Source of the DNA: Siminovitchia fortis
GTDB lineage: Bacteria > Bacillota > Bacilli > Bacillales > Bacillaceae_C
Assembly: GCF_003605365.2 (NCBI RefSeq)
Contig: NZ_QYTU02000020.1
Coordinates: forward strand, 1-64,000
DNA length: 64,000 nt
Reading direction: 5' to 3'
The notes under the pieces: model-generated
Database searches by the model: none
What the model was told of the DNA's origin: nothing
What the model saw: the letters and a program-made list of their open reading frames with translations, nothing else
Program-made: the position numbers and the translations under genes
Part shown: positions 1 to 8,435 of the stretch, piece after piece
Numbering within the stretch: position 1 is the stretch's first letter
How the letters are laid out: each line of letters begins with the position of its first letter

Positions 1-2
1 AA

Positions 3-692
3 CAAACTACGTCACGGATTCAGGTATATGATCAGCAAATGATCGAAGAAATTACGCCGAGCTTCATCAGTTTGCTGGAAAAAGGGAACCAATGGATTTA
101 TAAACGAATGCGGCGGAATGATTATTCAAATAAAGTGATATTGGAAACAAATGTAGAGACATATGTATTCCCGCCCAAGCTTCTATATTCCCTATCTCCG
201 AGCGCACTTTACGTGTTTTGCGGAAATACGGTGGAGATGCTGAGGAAATTAAAAAGGAAGATTGAACACTTCAATCCTGATTTGAACGTCATTTATATTG
301 TGAACAGCCAGTTGGATCTGCCGTTCAAGCATCAATCAATCGATGTTGTCATTGATGTCTTATCTTTCAATGATTTTTCGTTGTTTAATAATGAGCTGCC
401 GCTGGAAAAATTGGCTCCGTATTTTAAGCGGGATACCGAGATTTTCGGCTATACTGCCTTTTACGATGCGCACGGCCAATCTTATAAAAGGCTGCGGGAG
501 CTTTATCCCAATGGACACCCAGAAAATCTTCAATCAAGCTTTCTCAGAAACAATCTTTCAAGCGGCGGATTTACTTTGATTGAAAATGAAATGATCGGAT
601 ATACGGAAAATCCGGGGGATTATATCGATTATCATTATGAAAATGAAAAGCTGCGTTGTGTAGCGTATGCAGCTGAAAAAATAATAGGCTGA
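3..692 (+). CDS. SAM-dependent methyltransferase-like protein (5' end outside window)
   Basis: The reading frame is open to the left edge, so the true start lies before the window; the first internal ATG is at 39. The visible part ends in a class I methyltransferase-like half: a stretch near residues 75-110 reading LPFKHQSIDVVIDVLSFNDF matches the acidic/post-II to motif IV region (DVVID) seen in ubiE-type methyltransferases. The glycine-rich SAM motif I is not evident in the visible part, so the fold call rests on the second half. Substrate unknown. It is followed by a 160-bp gap and an AraC gene on the same strand. The family assignment is an inference from one motif. Confidence 0.5.
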   Translation, partial: QTTSRIQVYDQQMIEEITPSFISLLEKGNQWIYKRMRRNDYSNKVILETNVETYVFPPKLLYSLSPSALYVFCGNTVEMLRKLKRKIEHFNPDLNVIYIVNSQLDLPFKHQSIDVVIDVLSFNDFSLFNNELPLEKLAPYFKRDTEIFGYTAFYDAHGQSYKRLRELYPNGHPENLQSSFLRNNLSSGGFTLIENEMIGYTENPGDYIDYHYENEKLRCVAYAAEKIIG

Positions 693-851
693 AGTGCAAA
701 TAAGGTGTCGATTATGACCAGGAATGATCAAACATAAGTTTATCCCATTATTGTGTCATTAAAATGTAAAAAGAGAAAAAAGGGTTTTTTCATCAATAGA
801 TTGAACTTATTAAAAAAAGTATATGGAACAGGGAGGAGTGATGAAAAATCA

Positions 852-1571
852 ATGAATAGCATCATTTATGAAAAAAGAACTTATTCAAATGTCAAAAACA
901 CACATAGCCATGATTATTTCCAACTGCTATTGCCGCTCCAAGGTTCTATGCATATTGAAACAGAGAAAATGAAAACTATCTTAAAACCAGATCATCTATT
1001 TTTCTTAACACCTTCCAGTACACATACTTTTTACGCAGATGACAGGAATGAAATTTTTGTATTAGACATTCCTAAATCAAGAATCCCTGTAAAATTTCAA
1101 GGATATGGCCTGCATGACCAATATTTGCCGATAAATAAAAAGTGGGAGTCCATTCGTTTTTTACTGCTGGATGAAATGAAAGATAATGACAGCAGTGATT
1201 ATAGAGTAGAGAGATTAATACAATATGCGTCAGATTTTCTATTTCCAAAAAGCCATGAATACGACTCCCTAAATTATATACATCAGTATTACTGCGATAA
1301 GATTGAACTAACGGAACTTGCTGAGATTGAAAACTTCCATCCATCTTATTATTCCGAGTGGTTCAAGGATAAGTTTGGCATGCTGCCAAGCAAATATATC
1401 CAACAGCTTCGACTTGCGAAGGCAAAGACACTGCTTAAGGAGACAGATTTTTCAATTTTGGAAATCGCAGTGGAAGTGGGTTATAATCATGCAAGCTCGC
1501 TTAATAGATTATTTATCAATCACTTTAACATGACTCCAAAGGAATATCGGCAAAAGCATAAAAATGGCTAA
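852..1571 (+). CDS. AraC-family transcriptional regulator
   Basis: The protein (about 239 aa from ATG 852) has an N-terminal cupin-like sensing domain (SHDYFQLLLPLQG, residues 20-95) and a C-terminal double helix-turn-helix of the AraC/XylS type: first helix pair around LTELAEIENFHPSYYSEWFKDKFG and the second ending in the family signature ILEIAVEVGYNHASSLNRLF...TPKEYRQ. A longer GTG-started frame from 753 exists but lacks a ribosome binding site; GGAGG at 832-836 lies 15 bases before ATG 852, a long spacing, so the start is uncertain. The following HAD hydrolase gene is the likely neighbour target. The effector is not known. Confidence 0.88.
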   Translation: MNSIIYEKRTYSNVKNTHSHDYFQLLLPLQGSMHIETEKMKTILKPDHLFFLTPSSTHTFYADDRNEIFVLDIPKSRIPVKFQGYGLHDQYLPINKKWESIRFLLLDEMKDNDSSDYRVERLIQYASDFLFPKSHEYDSLNYIHQYYCDKIELTELAEIENFHPSYYSEWFKDKFGMLPSKYIQQLRLAKAKTLLKETDFSILEIAVEVGYNHASSLNRLFINHFNMTPKEYRQKHKNG

Positions 1572-1609
1572 AAACACCTTGAAAATAGAAAAGAAGCCTC
1601 TTTCATTTG

Positions 1610-1634
1610 CCTCTATACTTAAAAAGTGTAGAGG
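1610..1634 (+). terminator. Hairpin between the AraC and HAD genes
   Basis: An 11-bp stem (1610-1620 with 1624-1634, one G-T pair) with an AAA loop follows the AraC stop by 38 bases. The run after it (TCTTTGCTG) is only weakly U-rich, so it could be a weak terminator or an attenuator for the HAD gene. Confidence 0.5.
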
Positions 1635-1692
1635 TCTTTGCTGTATTTACCGCACAGCGGAAAAAACTTATAAAAGACAAGGAGGAATTTTA

Positions 1693-2388
1693 ATGACTGC
1701 ACCAAAAGCTGTAACTTTTGACTGCTTCGGAACTTTAATTGATTGGGAGGGTGAAATTCAGAAAGTATTTAAAAGTATTTTATTAAAGAACGGTATAAAC
1801 AATGCGGATGTAGTTGCCCTCCAGCGGCATTGGGAAAACATTCAATTTGAGTATATTCAGGAAAAATACCGGCCTTATAAAGAGGTTCTTAGAAATACTT
1901 TACCAATGGCGTTCAGAGATTATGGGTATCCTTTCAGTACGGAAGATGTAATAAACTTTTCAGAGTCAATGGGGAGCTGGAAACCATTCCCGGATACTGT
2001 AGAGGCTTTAAAAGAATTAAAGAAATATACAAAGATTGCACTCATTACAAATACGGATGACGCCATTATCGATGAAACAGTCAAGCATCTGGGTGTTGAA
2101 TTCGACGCAATCGTTACTGCCGAACAGGCAGGTGCCTATAAACCAAATCATGACGGTTTTCATTTAGCCCTTGAAAAACTGGGTCTTGATAAATCAGAAA
2201 TCCTGCATGCAGGTTTCGGTTTTAAATATGATGTGATTCCTGCTTCCGAGCTCGGCATTAAATCTTGTTGGATTAATCGGTATGGAGAAGTACGTCCTGC
2301 CAATGTGAAAGAAACTTACTTGGTAGGAGATATGGCAACCTTTGCTCTGCTGGTAAAAGGATTGGTCCACTCCTATGCGAATGTATGA
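1693..2388 (+). CDS. HAD-superfamily hydrolase, type II haloacid dehalogenase-like
   Basis: The start is ATG 1693, preceded by AAGGAGG at the ideal distance; the upstream in-frame extension has no ribosome site. The 231-aa product carries HAD motif I (FDCFGTLIDW, nucleophile Asp near residue 10), motif II (LITNTDD), motif III Lys (GAYKPNHDGF) and motif IV (KYDVIPASELGIKSCWINR). Length and the DxFGTL-W pattern fit (S)-2-haloacid dehalogenase/phosphoglycolate-phosphatase-like proteins. It would hydrolyse a small organic halide or phosphate in the cytosol; the real substrate cannot be told. It is paired with an AraC regulator gene upstream and closed by a terminator. Confidence 0.85.
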   Translation: MTAPKAVTFDCFGTLIDWEGEIQKVFKSILLKNGINNADVVALQRHWENIQFEYIQEKYRPYKEVLRNTLPMAFRDYGYPFSTEDVINFSESMGSWKPFPDTVEALKELKKYTKIALITNTDDAIIDETVKHLGVEFDAIVTAEQAGAYKPNHDGFHLALEKLGLDKSEILHAGFGFKYDVIPASELGIKSCWINRYGEVRPANVKETYLVGDMATFALLVKGLVHSYANV

Positions 2389-2410
2389 TTGTAATTTTCC
2401 TAAACACTAT

Positions 2411-2437
2411 GTGCCCTTTTAGGGGCGCTTTTTTTTA
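2411..2437 (+). terminator. Intrinsic terminator after HAD gene
   Basis: GTGCCC (2411-2416) pairs with GGGCGC (2423-2428) around a TTTTAG loop and runs into eight T residues, a standard rho-independent terminator. The bases from here to 2662 hold no recognisable gene. Confidence 0.85.
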
Positions 2438-2662
2438 CCCTTGGAGCGGCCCCTCAATCGTCCATATCAACATGGTCGATTTTGCCTCTATATATCTATT
2501 CAACTTAGTTTTCAATTCAAATGGCCCCCCCTGCGTGGTTCACTCTGATCGCCGGGGGGATTGTCATATACCGACAGAATCACCCTATTTTTTGCCGCTT
2601 TCGCCATGCTGGCCAATCTAGTATTATAGACTAGTAAATGGGTAATTTTATAGAAAAGGGGA

Positions 2663-4678
2663 GTGGGGAAAATAGGAAAAAGATATTTCAAAATTTCTTT
2701 TTTGTTTATCCTTTTTTTGTTGATACAAGGGACATCCGTATACTCTCCCGCGGCATTTGCCGATAAAAAAACCTATAAAATTGCCGGAGAATGGGCGCTT
2801 CCTCCTTTTTCCTATATGAAAGAAGACAGGGCATTGGCCGGAATGAGCATTGATATAATGGAAAAAATATCGGAAGAGAATGGGCTGGAGTTTGAATATA
2901 TCCCGATGAGTATAGAAGATGCAAAAAAAGCCCTGAAGGATGGAAAAATCGATGCAATCGCCGGGATTTCTTATAATGCGGAAAATGAAAGCTGGTTTGA
3001 TTTTTCTGACCCATATTTTATGATGTCATATTCCCTGATCATTCCAAAAGAGAAGAAAGAAAGCATCAAAAAAATCTCTGATATTCGTGATTCCCATATC
3101 GTAATTGAGAATAATTCGCCGGTGCTCGCCACTCTGCAAAACATGCGAAACACAGATCTGACAATTGTGACAAACCAATATGCCGGTCTCCTTACTCTCG
3201 TCAATGAAAAAGCAGATGTTTTCATCGGTAATAAATGGACGGCCAGTTTTTATCTGAAGCATATTGAACAGGAAGACGGTTTTGTTATCCTTGATGAAGT
3301 TATTGAACCTGCCGACTATTCTATTGCTGTAAAAAAAGGCAATGAAGATCTGCTTCGGCAAATAAATCAGACACTCACGACCTTAAAAGCGAGAGATGAA
3401 TTGAACCCGTTGGTCGATGGATGGTTAAGGCCGAAATCTGAAGCGGAAATTATCAGGTTAAAGCAATTTGTTTTTTTTCTTTCCATCGTACTATCAGTAG
3501 TGGCCCTTGTCCTTCTGATTATCTATATATGGAACCAGAGGCTGAAAAAAGCTGTCAGTAAACAGACCCATGCACTTAGGCTATTAAATGAGAATCTGAA
3601 AAAACAGCGGCAAGAAATTGCCGATAGCAATGTTTTTAAAGATCAGATATTAAATAATATTGATACAGGTATTGTTACATTCGGGCTTGATTTTACGATT
3701 AAAAGTTGGAACTCTAGGGCTTTGGACATCCTTAGCCAAGCTGATGGTGAATTGAATGATATTCAGCATTCTTCCTCGCTTTTAAACAAACTTCTCCGGG
3801 TATATGATGTAAAAGATACGCTGCAGGAAGAGACAGCTGAAACGATTGAAGTTGAAACAGGAAGAAACGGCCAAAAGAAGGTCATTTACTACCGCATACT
3901 GCGGATGTATGATTCCCAAATGAAACTGACTGGTTATATTCTCGCAATGAATGATGAAACGGAGAAAATGAAGCTTCAGCAAAAGCTGATTACACAAGAA
4001 AAGCTGCATGCCCTTGGACAGTTGGTTGCCGGTGTGGCCCATGAAATCCGAAATCCGCTCACATCCATAAAAACGTTTATAGATATGCTGCCAAAGAAAT
4101 ATGATCGGCCGGAATTCAGGGATTTGATTGTTGAGCATCTTCCGGCGGAAGTGAACAGGCTCAATACGATTGTAACCGATCTGGTCGAATATGCACGTCC
4201 GCGACCCTCTAATAAACAGCGTTATACAGCACCCGAACTGGCCTCATTGATAAAGTTTCTTCAGGTCACAGTGGATAAAAAGGGGATTATTCTTGAAAAG
4301 TCGATTGACGAAAAACTTGTATTTTATATTGACCCTCAACAAATTCGCCAGGTGATACTCAACCTGATATTAAATGCAATCGATGCGGTAGAGGAGTCTA
4401 CTGAAAAAAGGATCGTCATTGGGATGGAAATGGAAGATGCGAATTACGGGAAGATCACTATCAGTGATACAGGAAAAGGAATCAATGAGGAAGATTTGAC
4501 GCGGATTTTCGAGCCTTTCTATACAAGCAAGGAAAAAGGAGTAGGCTTGGGACTCACCTTATCCTATAACCTTATAAAAGAGAATAATGGAGATATTCAT
4601 GTAGAAAGCCAGCCTTCTCAGGGAACGGTGTTTACGATCTTATTACCATTGTACGAAACCGGAGGAGATAAAAGTTGA
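2663..4678 (+). CDS. Sensor histidine kinase with extracellular solute-binding domain
   Basis: Start is GTG 2663, just after AAAAGGGGA. The 671-aa protein has a signal sequence (residues about 7-34), a bacterial periplasmic SBP family 3 domain (about 36-255; GEWALPPFSY, DFSDPYF), a membrane helix (268-289), a coiled-coil linker, a PAS domain (325-430), a HisKA domain with phosphoacceptor His460 (GVAHEIRNPLTSIK) and an HATPase_c domain (N box NLILNAIDAV, G1 DTGKGI, G2 GVGLGL). The C-terminal kinase resembles NtrB/AtoS/KinB types. The gene overlaps the response regulator by 4 bases, so the pair is translationally coupled. It probably senses a small ligand outside the cell and phosphorylates the sigma-54 activator that follows. 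The ligand is likely related to the cargo of the importer at 7309-11241 (inference). Confidence 0.93.
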   Translation: MGKIGKRYFKISFLFILFLLIQGTSVYSPAAFADKKTYKIAGEWALPPFSYMKEDRALAGMSIDIMEKISEENGLEFEYIPMSIEDAKKALKDGKIDAIAGISYNAENESWFDFSDPYFMMSYSLIIPKEKKESIKKISDIRDSHIVIENNSPVLATLQNMRNTDLTIVTNQYAGLLTLVNEKADVFIGNKWTASFYLKHIEQEDGFVILDEVIEPADYSIAVKKGNEDLLRQINQTLTTLKARDELNPLVDGWLRPKSEAEIIRLKQFVFFLSIVLSVVALVLLIIYIWNQRLKKAVSKQTHALRLLNENLKKQRQEIADSNVFKDQILNNIDTGIVTFGLDFTIKSWNSRALDILSQADGELNDIQHSSSLLNKLLRVYDVKDTLQEETAETIEVETGRNGQKKVIYYRILRMYDSQMKLTGYILAMNDETEKMKLQQKLITQEKLHALGQLVAGVAHEIRNPLTSIKTFIDMLPKKYDRPEFRDLIVEHLPAEVNRLNTIVTDLVEYARPRPSNKQRYTAPELASLIKFLQVTVDKKGIILEKSIDEKLVFYIDPQQIRQVILNLILNAIDAVEESTEKRIVIGMEMEDANYGKITISDTGKGINEEDLTRIFEPFYTSKEKGVGLGLTLSYNLIKENNGDIHVESQPSQGTVFTILLPLYETGGDKS

Positions 4679-6066
4679 AACCGCATGTTTTGGTTATTGA
4701 TGATGAGCAGGCGATTTGCGCGTCCTTAACCTTTGCACTCGAGGATGATTATCGCATTACAACGACTACGGATCCCGAAAAAGGCCTTCAAATCGTTAAG
4801 AAGGAGCCAATAGATATCGTCTTGCTCGATATGCGCATTGGAAGTGTAAATGGGTTGGACGTTTTATTGAACATAAAAAAAGAAGCTCCTTCGCTTACAG
4901 TCATCATGATGACTGCGTATGCCTCGATAGAATCTTCCATTGAGGCAATCAAGAGGGGGGCGTATTACTATATTGAAAAGCCGATCAATATGGATGAGCT
5001 TTATCTTCTATTGATGAGAGCGGTTGAATTTACAAAAATGTCTTCCAAGCTGGAGACGCTTCATAAAGAATTGGAACAGAGAATCGGCTTTGAGAATTTT
5101 ATTGGCAAGAGCAAAGCGATGAGTCATGTCTTCTCCATGATTAAACGCATAAAAAATATAGATTCAAATGTTCTTATTTTAGGTGAAAGCGGAACAGGAA
5201 AAGAGTTAGTGGCCAGAAGTATCCATAATTCCGGAAAAAGGAAAAATGGCCCGCTGCAAATTGTAAACTGTGCAGCAATACCGGAAACGTTACTGGAGTC
5301 GGAGCTGTTCGGATACGAAAAAGGAGCTTTTACGGGGGCAACAGAGAGAAAGGAAGGAAAATGGGTAGCAGCTAATGGCGGGACACTGTTTTTGGATGAA
5401 GTGAGTGAAATGCCGCTATCCCTCCAGGCGAAATTGCTGCGCGTTTTACAGGAGCGCGAGGTTACCCCGCTGGGATCGAATACAAAAATATCACTCGATG
5501 TGCGTATTGTTTGTGCTACAAATAAAAAATTGGAACAGATGGTGAAGGAAGGGAAGTTCAGGGAAGATTTGTACTTCAGGCTGAATGTCATACCTATTGT
5601 CATGCCGGCATTAAGGGACAGGAAAGAAGATTTGCCGCTTTTGATCAACCATTTTATCGAAAAATACTGTCAGGAAATGAGCCTGGAAAAGAAATCGTTA
5701 TCTGCATCTGCCCGCCGCATCCTTCAAGAGTACAGCTACCCTGGAAATGTGCGTGAACTTGAAAACATTATTGAGTATGCAGTTGCGTTATCTTCCGGAG
5801 ACGTGATTAATGATACGGATTTACCAAGGAACGTACAGGAACAGCAGCCAATCCTATCTTCATCTGAAATGGATGGCAACGGAAATTTTCTGAAAGTACC
5901 TGTAGGCGTTCCAATGTCGGAAGTGGAAAAGAAAGTCATTGCAGCAACACTCGATCATTTTGGATGGCATCGCCAAAAAACAGCTCAGGCTCTAAAGATT
6001 TCTGAGAGAAGTCTGAGGGATAAAATAAAATCATTCGGTATAGAAAAAGATAAAGTGGAAGTATGA
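4675..6066 (+). CDS. Sigma-54-dependent response regulator (NtrC/AtoC type)
   Basis: TTG start at 4675 overlaps the kinase stop (TTGA) and has GGAGGAG ahead of it. The 463-aa product has a receiver domain with acidic pocket (IDDEQ) and phospho-Asp52 (LLDMRIG), an AAA+ sigma-54 interaction domain (Walker A GESGTGKE, the sigma-54 contact loop GAFTGA, Walker B LFLDEV, arginine-finger region) and a Fis-type HTH at the C-terminus (RQKTAQALKISERSLRDKIK). All hallmark residues are present. It should activate RNA polymerase with sigma-54; a canonical -24/-12 promoter lies 171 bases downstream of its stop, in front of the TAXI/ABC operon, making that operon the obvious target. Confidence 0.95.
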   Translation: MKPHVLVIDDEQAICASLTFALEDDYRITTTTDPEKGLQIVKKEPIDIVLLDMRIGSVNGLDVLLNIKKEAPSLTVIMMTAYASIESSIEAIKRGAYYYIEKPINMDELYLLLMRAVEFTKMSSKLETLHKELEQRIGFENFIGKSKAMSHVFSMIKRIKNIDSNVLILGESGTGKELVARSIHNSGKRKNGPLQIVNCAAIPETLLESELFGYEKGAFTGATERKEGKWVAANGGTLFLDEVSEMPLSLQAKLLRVLQEREVTPLGSNTKISLDVRIVCATNKKLEQMVKEGKFREDLYFRLNVIPIVMPALRDRKEDLPLLINHFIEKYCQEMSLEKKSLSASARRILQEYSYPGNVRELENIIEYAVALSSGDVINDTDLPRNVQEQQPILSSSEMDGNGNFLKVPVGVPMSEVEKKVIAATLDHFGWHRQKTAQALKISERSLRDKIKSFGIEKDKVEV

Positions 6067-6144
6067 AAATTTTTTATAGAATGAAAAGACTAATGAATCG
6101 ACCTTTTAATGGACAAAATCTCCGAAAAGGCTTTAAAAAACAAC

Positions 6145-6188
6145 AAAGCGGCAAAAATAGCCGGTCTACCGGCGAATTTTGCCGCTTT
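6145..6188. terminator. Bidirectional-type intrinsic terminator after response regulator
   Basis: AAAGCGGCAAAA (from 6145) pairs with TTTTGCCGCTTT (to 6188), with an inner GCCGGTCTACCGGC hairpin. T- and A-rich flanks allow use on either strand. It insulates the regulator genes from the sigma-54 operon. Confidence 0.8.
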
Positions 6189-6214
6189 ATTTATCGAAAA
6201 AAATAAAAATATGC

Positions 6215-6228
6215 TGTAAGTGCTTACA
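6215..6228. promoter_or_regulatory. Palindrome just upstream of sigma-54 promoter
   Basis: TGTAAGTGCTTACA is a perfect 6-2-6 inverted repeat ending 8 bases before the -24 box. It could bind the response regulator or another regulator; its closeness to the -24 element is unusual for an enhancer site, so the role is uncertain. Confidence 0.45.
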
Positions 6229-6236
6229 TTTAGCTG

Positions 6237-6253
6237 TTGGCATACAAATTGCA
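6237..6253 (+). promoter_or_regulatory. Sigma-54 promoter for the TAXI/ABC operon
   Basis: TTGGCATACAAATTGCA gives the -24 GG (6239-6240) and -12 GC (6251-6252) with exactly 10 bases between, matching the TGGCAY-N5-TTGCA consensus. It is 30 bases before the start codon of the TAXI gene and sits directly downstream of a sigma-54 activator gene. Confidence 0.9.
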
Positions 6254-6282
6254 TTAATTTTTTGCAAGGAAGGAGACTTACA

Positions 6283-7305
6283 ATGGAAAAACGACTACTC
6301 TTCACAGGATTCCTGTTTATATTCTTGATATTAGCAGGATGCACAGCTGTGGAAGAGAAGCAGGAAATTCCTTCTCCTGCTCTGGTCCATCCGCTCTCGG
6401 AATATCCATCCAACCAAGGTAAGGATGTTCTGGTCATAGCTACAGGAGATATGTCAGGAGTCTACTATTCGCTTGGGCAGGCAATCGCCGCTATTTATGA
6501 AAAACACGATGGGGTGGCTACGGCCGCACAGGTGACAAATGCTTCTTTCCAAAATATAGAGCTGATTAGTAAGAAAGAGGCTGATCTTGGTTTTGCTACT
6601 GTGGATGTACTCAGTGAAATGGAAGAAGATGATTCTATTCAAAACCTAAAGGTGCTAACTGAACTTTATTCTAATTATATCCATATCGTTACCCTGAAGC
6701 ACAGTGGTATCACTTCATTTAAAGATCTCGAAGGCAAGCGGATCAGTGTAGGTCCGGATGGAAGCGGAACAAAACTCACTGCAGAGCGGACCCTTTCCAT
6801 TTTTGGGTTGGACGGCAATAAAGTGGAAAAACAATTTCTCACGTTTACGCAATCGGCAGACGCACTAAGGAATGGGACAATTGATGCTGCATTCTTTTCT
6901 TCAGGCTTACCCAATCCGGAGATTACCACGCTTGCTTCGCAGATGCCGATATCGCTTATTCCGATTCCTGAGGCCATGGTGTCCAACCTAAATAAGGAGT
7001 TTGGCATTTATACAATCAAAGAGATACCATTGGGCACGTATGAAGGCATGGACGAAAGTATACAAACGATTTCTGTCAAAAATGTTCTTTTGACACATAA
7101 AGATTTGTCGGAGAAACAGGCCTATCAACTTGTAAGCAGTCTGGATACTCATTTGCCTGAATTGCAAAAAACTCACTCGGCTGCTCAAGACATCCCAGTG
7201 GCAGAGGCGAAAGTGGAATTTCCGGTTGATTATCATCCTGGCGCCAAAAAGTATTTTCAGAAAAAAGAAACTACTGAAAGTGAAAGTAAACAAGGAGGCC
7301 AATAA
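6283..7305 (+). CDS. TAXI-family solute-binding lipoprotein
   Basis: Start ATG 6283 follows AAGGAGG. The 340-aa product starts with a lipoprotein signal (FLILAGC, lipidated Cys near residue 20) and has the TAXI (TRAP-associated extracytoplasmic immunogenic protein) fold in the normal order: N-terminal lobe start VIATGDMSGVYYSLGQAIA, lobe crossover GITSFKDLEGKRISVGPDGSG, and C-terminal DYHPGAKKYF. TAXI proteins normally deliver substrates to a TRAP permease, but none is next to it; instead an ABC importer follows 3 bases later. It may feed the sensor kinase or act as an accessory receptor (inference). Confidence 0.88.
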   Translation: MEKRLLFTGFLFIFLILAGCTAVEEKQEIPSPALVHPLSEYPSNQGKDVLVIATGDMSGVYYSLGQAIAAIYEKHDGVATAAQVTNASFQNIELISKKEADLGFATVDVLSEMEEDDSIQNLKVLTELYSNYIHIVTLKHSGITSFKDLEGKRISVGPDGSGTKLTAERTLSIFGLDGNKVEKQFLTFTQSADALRNGTIDAAFFSSGLPNPEITTLASQMPISLIPIPEAMVSNLNKEFGIYTIKEIPLGTYEGMDESIQTISVKNVLLTHKDLSEKQAYQLVSSLDTHLPELQKTHSAAQDIPVAEAKVEFPVDYHPGAKKYFQKKETTESESKQGGQ

Positions 7306-7308
7306 AAA

Positions 7309-8409
7309 ATGAGAAAGCTATTTACTGTATTTATTGTATTGATGTTAGTCGCACTTGCAGGCTGCGCTTCCGCACCTACTCCACAAAAACCGGGAGAAGG
7401 GGCGAAGTCGAAGGGCAAAGGTGGAGCTAAAGAATTAACAGTTGCGGGAAATGGGGGCGTAATTGAACGAACTGTACGTGATGTCATTGCCCCTAAATAT
7501 GAAAAAGAAACTGGCATTAAAATTAATTATGTTGCAGGACTTTCTGGTGAGATTTTGTCAAAAGTAGAATTACAGAAAGATGCTCCCCAAATTGACATAG
7601 CCATCTATGTGCCGGTCGATGTTCAGCGGGCATTGGATAAAGGACTGTCAGAGACTATTGATGAGTCAAATGTACCTAATATGAAAAATATTAATCCCGA
7701 TTTCATTGCAGTGGATAAAGCAGCAGCTCCTGTCTTTGGACTTGTAATTACTCCGGCTTATAATACCGAGACTTTTGAAAAAAACGGGCTGGAACCGATT
7801 GAATCATGGAACGATCTAATTCGTCCTGAGTATAAAGGGAAAACTGCATTTTCTGATATCAATAATGACTGGGGATTCAATACTCTTAACGCGTTGGCCA
7901 TGGCAAATGGAGGCAGTACGGACAATATGGAACCAGGATTGGAAAAAGCCAAAGAACTTGCGGGCTATTCCAGCACATTCTATAAAAACTCCACTCAAAT
8001 GATGCCGGCAATCCAGCAGGGGGCGGCTGATGTAACGGTTATGGGAAGTTATGCTGTGGGAGAACTGGCCCTATCCGGTGTTCCGATTAAAATAGCAGTG
8101 CCGAAAGAAGGAGTGCCGCTTCAAGCCTTTAGTGCCTCTTTAGTAAAAAACACTCCTCGTGAGAAGGAGGCAATTGATTTTATCAATTATTTAATTAGTG
8201 AGGAATCACAAGAATTAATTTCCGACAAAGGATTCTATCCGGTAGTCAATGGCATGAAACTTCCTGAAAAATATGAGGAATCCATAGGCCTTAAAGAAAC
8301 AGATAAAACGTTCAAGCCTGATTTTGCGAAATTTGCCGAAATTCGCGCTGAATGGACGGATAGATGGTCAAAAGAAGTAACTCCTGAACTTGGAAAACTT
8401 CTTAAATAA
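7309..8409 (+). CDS. ABC transporter substrate-binding lipoprotein (PotD/family 1 type)
   Basis: The 366-aa product begins with a lipobox (VALAGC) and a basic, glycine-rich linker, followed by a family-1 extracellular solute-binding domain (LTVAGNGGVIERTVRDVIAPKYEKETG; ESWNDLIRPEYKGK; QGAADVTVMGS). The family includes binding proteins for polyamines, iron, thiamine and 2-aminoethylphosphonate. It lies 3 bases after the TAXI gene and 26 bases before the ATPase gene, so it belongs to the sigma-54-driven operon. The substrate cannot be deduced from sequence alone; the mixed TAXI/ABC context suggests an organic anion or amine. Confidence 0.9.
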   Translation: MRKLFTVFIVLMLVALAGCASAPTPQKPGEGAKSKGKGGAKELTVAGNGGVIERTVRDVIAPKYEKETGIKINYVAGLSGEILSKVELQKDAPQIDIAIYVPVDVQRALDKGLSETIDESNVPNMKNINPDFIAVDKAAAPVFGLVITPAYNTETFEKNGLEPIESWNDLIRPEYKGKTAFSDINNDWGFNTLNALAMANGGSTDNMEPGLEKAKELAGYSSTFYKNSTQMMPAIQQGAADVTVMGSYAVGELALSGVPIKIAVPKEGVPLQAFSASLVKNTPREKEAIDFINYLISEESQELISDKGFYPVVNGMKLPEKYEESIGLKETDKTFKPDFAKFAEIRAEWTDRWSKEVTPELGKLLK

Positions 8410-8435
8410 ACATCGTAAGAAGGGAGTCTCAGCTG

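Noticed and set aside
2385-2621. A 78-codon frame after the HAD gene
   Set aside because: It overlaps the intrinsic terminator, has no ribosome binding site and shows no protein character.
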